DNA of 64,000 bases, taken from positions 682,001-746,000 of the forward strand of contig JAIUPT010000028.1 of NCBI GenBank assembly GCA_022315425.1, read 5' to 3'. Numbering within the stretch: the first letter of the stretch is position 1; each line of letters starts with the position of its first letter. The DNA is from Pseudevernia furfuracea (Eukaryota; Ascomycota; Lecanoromycetes; Lecanorales; Parmeliaceae). The translations under genes were made by a program, and so were the position numbers. Below, in pieces: positions 56,049 to 64,000 of the stretch. A model generated the notes under the pieces. The model saw only the letters and a list, made by a program, of their open reading frames with translations, made no database searches and was not told where the DNA came from.

Positions 56049-58459
56049 CTAAACTTCCTTCCTGTTTCTGATGATCGGAGCCACATTGACGTGGCATGCC
56101 CCTATTTGCGTTCCAAACATCACTTGCGAGCCTCTCACATCCTGGTTCGGCTCTCGACGAGACCTGCGCCGCATTACGGTGTGTGGCACCTTTTCTGGGG
56201 ATTCGAGTAGCTGAACAGCTTTTGAGAAATATTTACCGGAGTCGAGAGTCGTCGCTGGTATACGATAGGAGTATAGGCCCGGATCTAGAATTTCGGTCTT
56301 TTTATGATCGAGTTCTATTGACTCCCGAGGTCTCCCTTGTATCTCTGGGACCTCGGAAGTCCTTGGAACCTGGATCTGATGCCTTGGTTTTGACATCAAT
56401 AATTCTCTGGCGTCGAATGGTGAGCTTGGAAAGTCAGCTTCAGAGTCCGATGAGGGTGGTGGTTCTGGGGGCCAATCCAGGCTTTGGTAATTGAAAGCCT
56501 CTTCTTCAGATTCAGAACTCTGTTCTTGTGCATCATGTGGTACTCGGCGCGAGTGCTGCTCAGCGCTTTGTTCGTCTTCAAGAACATCCTGCTGTTGACT
56601 GTTGACAGATCGCTTCGGATGTGGGGTAGTTTGACCACCTTCATTAGAAGCCTGTAGATCGGTATAGACGGCATGCTGTGCTTGCGCGGTGTCTTCAAGG
56701 TATGTGTCGAAGCCATTCCTCCCATTCCTCCTCTCATGTTCCCCAGCGGTGATGGATGCTCTTTGAGTATGAACGAAAAGCTGCTCTTCTGCATCCCCAC
56801 CAGCGACAGCAAAGCTGGCCTTTCTGCGTTTCAGCCAGCCAGTGCGTTCTGATTTTGATGGCTCTCGGACTGCCTGGCTAGCATCTAGATCCCTGTTCTG
56901 GGTTTGATGCAGTTGGATGGGCCCCTTGATATTAACGTTACAGTAAGACGAGGACGCTGTTGGGGATTGATCATTTTCTGTTGATGCGTGTGGCGGAGTA
57001 CTCAAGCTAGCCACTTGCTCAAATGCAGACTTTCCTCCAGTCTTGGCTGCCCTGTGAGGCACTCCATCCTCGACGGCATCGTCAGCCATACTAACTTCCC
57101 TGGTTGGCTCATACTTCCTGATCTCAACAGAGCCGCCTGGATCTTTTTGCCTCCTTGAAATGCCCTTCTGGCCAACAGACTGACGAAGAGGTGACAATCT
57201 GGTTGATAAGTCAAGCTTTGGAAGAGGCCGCCTTAGGAAACAAGGAGTCCTTGCGTGTTTAACTTTCCGCTTGCGCGTGGTCTCCGGTCTCTTGTTCATG
57301 GATAGCTCCAATATTACACCCTCGAAGCCGCTTCCCAATCTCCAGCCTGGGGATTTCGTAGCTCTCGGTGTAATGGGTGGGAATCGGAAACCCTCTCGAG
57401 CCAGAATCTCTTGCTGCGGTATGGCAATATCCTGGCGTATCCTTGTCACTGGCTTTCCTACGATGGCTCTCGTTGACTTTCGACTCCTTTCAAGACTTGA
57501 CGAAGTGAATTCAGGAAAGCCTTGTCCATCGAGATGTTCGATCAGCAAGTCAATAGCGTTGTCGGAATCGTACACCTTCTACCCAGTGTGAAGTTAGCAG
57601 TAGACTGGGCCCATGAATGCATCGAGACTCAGAAGAACGCTGCACAGAACGATCTCCTCACCTGATTAGGATCTTCTCGGGACGGGAGTCTTTTCACCAG
57701 TGCAAGTTCATTAACCGGTACCCTTCGCTTCTTTCGTTTGGTCTTCTTGTTCTTTTCGGTTATCAGAATGTCGGCAACATACTCACCGTGATCCTCTCGG
57801 TGAATCTCCTCATCGTCTTGTAGAGGCTGCTGTTTGCGCTTCTGGGACACTGCCGAGTTGTGCTTCTTCGAAAGCTTATTTTTGAGGGGTTTCCTGAAGG
57901 CTAGTTGCTCTGTCGTGGAGCCTGACCCATCGTTGGGAAGTCCATCAAGCAAAGCTCTCTCGGGTGTCGGAAACTGGGTCAGGAGCAATGCCGGACTGAC
58001 ATTTTGTTGTGGCGATACATGCTTGGCTTTCTTCGTGTACGTCCGAGTGACTTTTGGGATCTTCATAGATTGATCTTTCTCATCTGCACCTTTTGGATTG
58101 GGAGGTCGTAGTCTTTTCGCTTCTGGTGATGGGCTGAGTACTTGCTCGCTACATATCTCATCAGGGGTAGACTCGGGTAAGTCCCAGAGACCTGAAGCCG
58201 CTGAGTCGATGAATGGCGGGTCCTCAAGGACTGTCGAAGCAATTGTTTCAAGCTTTGGAGCCTCAGCGGGCTTCCAAGGCGGATTTACTGGCTTAAATGT
58301 ATCGTTTGGCGGTGCCCCAAAGCGCTTGGATGTAGGAAGTGGGCGGGTCGGCTTCTTCAAACTACGGAGGAAGTCTTGCACGCTCAGTCGTTGATCTGGG
58401 CTGACAACTACACGTGTTGAGGTACCTGCTTGTAATGGAGGTCGGATGGCTGGAGCCAT
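56049..58459 (-). CDS. Large disordered protein, possibly nuclear
   Basis: Two exons on the minus strand, 58459-57662 and 57578-56049, give 775 aa. The junction DPNQ-KVYDSDNAIDLLIEHL has a GTGAGG donor and GGGTAG acceptor. The N-terminus begins with LSVQDFLRSLKKPTRPLP, a short motif-like helix. The rest is largely disordered, Ser/Pro/Glu/Arg-rich and contains several basic patches (KNKKTKRKKRRVP, RKRKVKHAR, WLKRRKASF), compatible with nuclear localisation, plus an acidic stretch SSESEEEAFNYQSLDWPPEPPP. No catalytic domain is seen and I do not recognise the family. It could be a scaffold for DNA repair or chromatin, but nothing in the sequence proves that. Confidence 0.75.
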
Positions 58460-58902
58460 AATCCATGGAGGTAATGTAAGTCAAGCGAGCATGAGCCCGA
58501 AGACGGAGACTCGTTCGTTCTGATGTCTCTGCCACACAGGTCAAGATTGTGCAAATCTTGCTAACAAGTAACATAGAGGAAAGAAAACCAAAACGTAGAG
58601 CTGATTGCAATATGAATATGACGAATCTTAAAGGTCGAAGTAGGCTTGGCGGCGCTAACTAGGAAAGAGTAAAATGTTTCAACTCAGCTTTTCTTGAACA
58701 AAGTAAGACCAGAGCGGTCATACAGGGCAAAATCTAAGGTCATTAAATCTATGAGACGCTGTGTGCGATCATCTTGCCGCCTGATCATGGCACCACGAAA
58801 TGCAATGGGAGACGTAGTCTTGACCATACAAGATTCATTAATCCACCAGAGGTATCATTAGCTGTAGCATGAATGATAGTACCAGGTCCCAGTCTATTCG
58901 CT
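58460..58902. other. Intergenic between tandem minus-strand genes
   Basis: 443 bp with no ORF features. It contains the upstream region of the disordered-protein gene and the 3' end of the PP2A gene. Confidence 0.6.
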
Positions 58903-60186
58903 TTACAGGAAGTAATCAGGGGTTCGCCTCGAGACCATGGGTTCTCCTGCTCTTGGGCATGGGTCGAATTGCAAGCTGGATACTGTCAGCATATGGCCGG
59001 GCATGTGGCTTGAAGGGTACTCACAAGGTATACTTCAGGTGCTCATCAATCTCCATTATTGCAGCCTGGTTTCCACAACGGTAACAGTAGTTCGGCGCTA
59101 AGGAAAGAGTCAGCATCAGCGAGCTAAAGGAGCAGTACTAAGATGTACCTGAGAAGATCGTAACGACGTTCCTATCTTGACTCCAATTATAACCCTCCAT
59201 CACAAGTTGATGTGCTCTCGCCACCAGTGTCAAGCCATTGTTGTGGTTGAATGCCTCCGAAATATCTTGTCCGAAAGTGTAGCCTGCACCCCTAGGACTT
59301 ATTCCCCATCCGCATCTGTCATCAGGGTCACTCCAAAGCAGATCACACATTGGTCCCTCATGTGGCACTTCTTGGATCCTGTCCAAGGCTCTGATGTTGT
59401 CTAAAGTATCGATGCTTGGCGAGAGGCCTCCATGTAAGCAGAAGATTTGGTTGTCGATTAGAGCGGTCAGAGGTAGGTAATCGAAGAGATCGGTGAAGTA
59501 TTTCCAGACGTTAGCGTTGCCGTATTTCCGTAGACACTCGTCATAGAAACCGTAGACCTGGGTGATTTGACGTGATTCGTGATTGCCCCGTAGGATGGTG
59601 ATACGTTGGGGAAACCGAATCTTCAGAGCAACAAGGAGGGTGACAGTCTCGACGGAGTAGTAGCCACGGTCGACGTAATCGCCTGTATACATTCGGGTCA
59701 GCACAGGGTAAAGTATTTACCGGTATCTGGTCCTCACCCATGAAGAGGTAGTTGGTGTCCGGATTTGGTCCGCCGATCTTGAAGAGCTCCATCAGATCGT
59801 GGAATTGGCCGTGTATGTCACCACAAACCGTGACCGGGCATTTCTTCAGCAGAACATCAGCACAGCGGTTCATGTGAGATTCTCCTGGCTCTCTATCGTG
59901 TACGTACCACTGGCTGCACATTTGACTCGTCCTGTAGTACTTCGCGTGCCTATCCAAGTCCTAGGTCAGCCTTGGAGCCCCATCATGCATTCGAAATTAT
60001 ATCCCTCGCGAATTCCCTACATACCCTATCACACAGTCTTTGTACATCGTTCTCCGCCAGCTGCTTGCAATTCATCAAGCTTTCTATCCATCCATCAAGT
60101 GTTGGTATCGACGCAGGCTCTGTTGCTGGCGAGAGTCTGTGGGGCTCTGGCAATTTGCCTATGTCCACATCCATCTTCGAATCCAT
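58903..60186 (-). CDS. pphA: Protein phosphatase 2A catalytic subunit
   Basis: The Ser/Thr phosphatase catalytic subunit of PP2A, cytosolic and nuclear, with two catalytic metals. Six exons on the minus strand, 60186-60025, 59949-59908, 59843-59738, 59682-59149, 59097-59025 and 58975-58903, give 329 aa. All phases agree and each junction restores the nearly invariant family sequence. Metal and phosphate motifs are GDIHGQFHD, GDYVDRGY and RGNHESRQ. Other family segments are QIFCLHGGLSPSID, LLWSDPDDRCGW and FSAPNYCYRCGN. The C-terminus is TPDYFL, the tail whose terminal Leu is carboxymethylated in other eukaryotes. An N-terminal extension of about 25 residues (MDVDIGKLPEPHRL) precedes LDGWIESLMNCKQL. 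The 42-nt second exon is small but certain. Confidence 0.97.
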
Positions 60187-60808
60187 ACTCGCTTCAATTT
60201 GAGGAGGTCGATGACAACGTAAGTGCTAGGTCAAAAATGTGGAAAGTGGAGGTGGTTGATTGAGGCGTCGCGTGAGGATGGTAAAGCTCAATGATCCTCG
60301 GATCGCGTGAGGTGGCTTTGAAACAAGGAGTAGCTGCTTCCGGGAGCTCGGCGATCTAAAAGGCAAACGTTGGGAAAGACGTCGCAATGTGTGTACTCGT
60401 ATGTGTGCTGAGAGCTGTATTTAAACACGGATATGCTTGTCCTGCTGGTGTGGCCATGAGAGATGAAGGATTGCTAGCGTCTAAAGAGCTGCCGTAGGTC
60501 TCGGCCTTGGCGTTTAAACACTACCTTAGGTTGAGCCAGAAGTCGAAGCAACTGAGGCAATCATAATATCGGCCAACTCAACACGTTGCTTTTATAAGTT
60601 CTACTGAAGTTATTACATGAACAGCATTTTTGCGGATTTAATTGCCACTGGCGCGATGCCAGAATCATCTGATTCTCTTGGGAGGCTTGATTATGTTACA
60701 GGAACCAGGAACTCTGAGCACCAGAAAGACATCCGCCTCACCAGCAAGGTACCCGTCCTGCTCAAACGCCAAATGCTCAGGTACAGGACAGTCGTCGAAC
60801 CTCATCAA
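60187..60808. other. Upstream region of the PP2A gene and 3' flank of Atg18
   Basis: 622 bp. No gene. Only short frames on both strands; no clear element identified. Confidence 0.55.
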
Positions 60809-62351
60809 TCATCCATATTTGCTAGCCCCCAGTCGCTCGCTCTCGGCCCCAACCTCATACACCTTGAGCAAAGACCCTTCCCCTCCCTTTTCCAAATCAA
60901 TGCCAAATACATAGAAGTGCCCTTCATTTGTGACGACCATGACTTGCGGACTGTTGCTACTCATAGCGACGACACTCCTCAATGGAGCACTAGAGACAAG
61001 AACTCCACCTTGTGCAGCTGGTGGAGCTTTTGGTATCTTCAACCAAGCGAAGTCTCGAGCGGGTTCCCACATCTCTGATACAGCAGATGGGAGATATGCG
61101 CCCATAGAAGCTGCAAAAGTTGTACCTACGTTTTGGGATGTCCGCCTGATCATACCCAGCAATGATCCATTGTGTTTCCTCCCCTTCGTGGAGACTGAAT
61201 CAGAGGCATTACTTGCAGACCGCGTGAGATCAAGTTGGGAGTCACTGCCGCCTGGACTGATGCTTCGTTCGCGTTGGCTTGGTGAGGTAGAGCGCACCGA
61301 CGATACGTCTCCGTTACGGGGCTGCGGAGGCGCTCCAAGCTTGAAGATGTGCACAGTGTCGGTGGCGGAGGACACGCATAGGAGGGAAGATGTAGTATTG
61401 AAAGACATGCTGTAGATACGAGAGGGCATGGAGCCACGGCGAAATTGGTAGAGCTTGCGCGCGGAAGGAATGGAGAAGACTCGGATGATGGTTCCTTTGT
61501 CGGAGGCTGTTGCAAGAAGGGTGCCGGCGTTATTCACAGTGATGCATGACAAAGGTGACCGATGTGCTTCTACTACGTTAATTGCTTCGAGCTTTATGGT
61601 GTCGAACAAGAGGACGTCCCCACTGGTGGGAGCAATGTGTGTAGCGCCTGGTGGGGCATGGGACGGAGAAGCGAAAGATGAGGGCGGCACTTTCTGTGGG
61701 AGAGGGTAGGCTAGGTAGCAATTGTCCGAGGAAGGTGAAAGAGCACATATAGCTAGCGCTCTTAGATGACGTTGACAAAAGGTCGGGCTACCCAGACATA
61801 CCGTTTGGATTTGGTGAGGTCTCCATGGTGGAGAGCCGCTTCATGTTGCTTATGTCGTAGATATATATTTGGTCTTCTAATGTAACCACCAGCCGCTTCC
61901 TATTCATTCGTACAGCTAACACTGTGGTGGGGAAAGTGAGCTCGCATATCGTCGATTGCCTCTGCAAGAAGTGAAACCCGGTCAGCATGGCCCCTCTAGC
62001 GATCTGAACGGCAAGCCTAAGAAGATGCTCATCGTCCTCATATTGTATGTTTGCCACACAATGACGCAATGTGAGGATACGAGGACGTACTTTGGTATTT
62101 GTGATCTGCAGTCTTCGTGGTGAAAGTATCAGGGCAACTAACGATGTTGAAAAGAGCATCTCCAATAACGCGATATCACCCAGCTTCGTCTCGAAGACAT
62201 TTTCAAACGGATCCGTAGTGTATATTCGGAACCCTCTTGAGGTGCCTAAAGACTAGGTGTTAGCACCAGGTAGGGATAGCTAGAGCATTGAAAACTGACC
62301 CACAGCCAAGTGGCTGTAGTCCTGATTGAAGTTCACGAAGTTCATAGACAT
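60809..62351 (-). CDS. atg18: Autophagy-related protein 18 (PROPPIN, PI3P-binding beta-propeller)
   Basis: A PI3P/PI(3,5)P2-binding WD-type propeller required for autophagosome formation and vacuole membrane homeostasis. Four exons on the minus strand, 62351-62300, 62245-62091, 61961-61802 and 61752-60809, give 436 aa. Junctions restore LAVG-TSRGFRIYTTDPF, QITNTK-RQSTICEL and PNPN-AICALSPSSDN. The lipid-binding motif FRRG is at about residues 226-229, between RVFSIPSARKLYQ and SMPSRIYSMSF. The start at 62351 (MSMNFVNFNQDYS) matches the family; an earlier in-frame ATG (62537) would add unrelated sequence. A Ser/Arg-rich loop (about residues 275-325) is the variable region of blade 6. It is divergent from PPM2 with a 381-bp shared promoter. 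Confidence 0.95.
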
Positions 62352-62732
62352 TTTGGCTGCAGTTCGAAGAAAGCAAGTGTTGGGCAGCTTCTCGGGCCAA
62401 ATGTAGCTGCCAAACAGATCGAGAGCGTTGAAGATGTCATTGGTGAGGGAGGGTCCTCGACAGTGCCATGTGTCTGGAGAGAAGCAGGGTGGAGGGATGA
62501 AGAGCTGAGCAAATCCGTGGTGTGGAGATTGACACAAGTAGTTGGTACCTAATTTCCAGAACTTGTCTTTTTCAGTGAGTATTGCTCGGTGTTGCTGGTG
62601 GTTGACTTTATGTTGTAACTACCTACCTTAACATTATCATAGGTACTCTACCGTAGCCGAGAATTTTGTTAGCGCCGCTCCGCTGGTCAAAACCTTCCAG
62701 CTGTGCGTAGACCTCACGTATTGCAGACCACA
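62352..62732. promoter_or_regulatory. Shared divergent promoter of atg18 and PPM2
   Basis: 381 bp between start codons on opposite strands. No TATA box was identified. GGTAC-type motifs occur near 62545 and 62640. Co-regulation is possible but not shown. Confidence 0.45.
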
Positions 62733-64000
62733 ATGGCAGGCCAGCAACGCCCAAAATCGCGAAAGGCGATGGCGGATACATCTGTAATGAACACGAATAA
62801 CAGCTCTATCGTCTCCAAGAGGAGTGTTGAACGCTTGTACTACCAGGAGCCACATTTTTACCGCTACTTTGTCAAGAAACCTAAAACAAGGTCTCCTCTA
62901 ATTTCGCGTGGCTACTGGCTTCGAATGCATGCTGTTGAACAAGTCATAGAGCAATTTCTTGACGAGCCAGCGGAGAAGAAAAAGATAGTCTTAAATCTGG
63001 GGTGTGGGTAGTAAGCAGGAAGCCATAATATTTCGAATGTTTGTGGTAAATTGATCATGAAATAGTGATCCTGTACCCTTCCAGTGGCTCTCGAAACATC
63101 TTGCAAAATGTCATGGTGTCACATTTGTGGACGTGGATTACCCAGATTTAATGGAGAAGAAGTGCAATGTCATATCCAATACGTCGCAACTCCATGACCT
63201 GCTTGGCACTCATGATCGATCTTTGGATTCCAGTGGCCTTATTCTGCGCAGTGAACATTACTTGGCTATTGGATGCGATCTTGCAGATATAAAAAGGCTT
63301 GACATGCTACTTGCGAGCGAGGTCCAAATGTCAAATTGCCTAGTCCTTTGCATCGCTGAAGTCTCTATTACATACATGGACACCAATGCTGCAGATGCTC
63401 TCATTCGATGGGCGGGTCTTCATGATGATAGTACGTGAAGAACTACGTATGCGGACCATTTGAAGAACCTGTTGTTGATACACTACAGTGCGTTTCTGTC
63501 TCCTTGAGCAGTATTTGCCAGATGGTGCGGAACATCCCTTTGCACAGAAGATGATCCGCCATTTCAACAATCTTCAGACGCCGTTACGATCTATTCATCG
63601 GTACCCGCAATTAGCAGACCAAGAACGGCGTTTCCTTGGAGCGAGGTGGTCCTCGGTAAGTGTAAGAAGCCTGTGGGACTTATGGAGCGATGATCTGTTT
63701 GTGTCACCAGATCGAAGGCTGGTTCTCAATGACGTGGAACCTTTTGATGAATGGGAGGAATTCGTCCTCTTTGCATCTCACTACTTTCTTCTCCTAGCCG
63801 CAAATACGTCGCCTTCGACCGGCTCCGGTCCGTCATATCTAGGGCACCTGCGGGATCCAAGTCACGTTACATGTGCGAGTCTACCGGTGGAAGTTCCCTT
63901 AACACTACATTGCGAAGCCTTTCCCAGCTCTCACAGGAGAAGGTTCGGGGCTCTGGCTCCGCTTTCTCAAAACACGTTCGGACATCACGGTGGTGTAGGT
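62733..64000 (+). CDS. PPM2: tRNA wybutosine-synthesising protein 4 (PPM2/TYW4), 5' part
   Basis: An S-adenosylmethionine-dependent methyltransferase of the leucine-carboxyl-methyltransferase family that completes wybutosine at tRNA-Phe position 37. Exons 62733-63010, 63066-63430 and 63489 to beyond 64000. Junctions give NLGCGY-DPVPFQWLSKHL and LHDD-MRFCLLEQYLPDG. Diagnostic sequence: SKRSVERLYYQEPHFYRYFV, then SPLISRGYWLRMHAVEQV, the SAM-site NLGCG, VDVDYPDLMEKK, TYMDTNAADALIRWA and DVEPFDEWEEFVLFASHYF. The start of a Kelch-like propeller (HGGVG) is just reached at the window edge. A GTAAGT at 63658-63663 is ignored because the frame runs through it with conserved RSLWDLW. The Kelch and JmjC-like C-terminal domains lie outside. 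Confidence 0.93.

Noticed and set aside
63658..63663. GTAAGT as a splice donor in PPM2
   Set aside because: The frame continues through it with family-like sequence (VRSLWDLWSDD), so no intron is needed.

Overview
This window is nuclear DNA from a filamentous ascomycete (Pezizomycotina). Genes are split by short introns of about 45-80 nt with GTRNGY donors, CTRAY-like branch sites and YAG acceptors. ATP-citrate lyase is encoded by two head-to-head subunit genes, which is a hallmark of these fungi. Several families present (fungal rhodopsin-like receptor, Yvc1-type channel, DUF7730-like protein, stand-alone adenylation enzyme) are typical of the group. A Leotiomycete is my best guess from remembered protein similarity, but the class is not proven. 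All exon models were derived by hand from reading frame plus splice signals.

Layout. 0-3 kb: poorly resolved, with one Pro/Thr-rich secreted-type ORF. 3.0-7.8 kb: aclB (-) and aclA (+), diverging from one 964-bp promoter, with a likely 5'UTR intron on each side. 8.2-9.0 kb: the small subunit of DNA polymerase delta. 10.3-10.7 kb: a Cys-rich, Gly/Asp-rich secreted-type protein lacking a visible signal exon. 11.7-13.4 kb: two adjacent decayed genes, an MFS transporter and a thiamine-diphosphate enzyme with three identifiable one-base indels between them, a stop and a large internal deletion. 13.7-14.9 kb: an intact class-1A-type dihydroorotate dehydrogenase. 15.1-23.5 kb: housekeeping or unknown genes, including a DDHD phospholipase. 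23.9-36.9 kb: accessory-type genes (P450, FAD phenol-hydroxylase-like enzyme, DUF7730-like protein, rhodopsin-like membrane protein, stand-alone adenylation enzyme), interrupted by a nuclear-type protein carrying a dense run of SUMO-consensus motifs. 38.4-41.5 kb: a Yvc1-type cation channel in 16 exons, six of them 11-24 nt long. 43.1-44.5 kb: a C2H2 zinc-finger factor. 44.5-51.9 kb: about 7.4 kb with no supportable gene, rich in homopolymers and microsatellites. 51.9-64 kb: a PI31-type proteasome regulator, an F-box/LRR-like protein, a disordered protein, the PP2A catalytic subunit, Atg18, and the start of PPM2/TYW4, which runs off the end.

How the genes connect. The two lyase subunits make cytosolic acetyl-CoA together. 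The 24-37 kb block could be a loose catabolic or secondary-metabolism neighbourhood, but nothing in the sequence shows co-regulation. I found no tRNA, rRNA, CRISPR array, intact transposon or wholly new system. The most notable signals are the micro-exon channel gene, the decayed MFS/ThDP pair, the SUMO-motif array, an apparent intron made from coding sequence, and the large gene-free interval.
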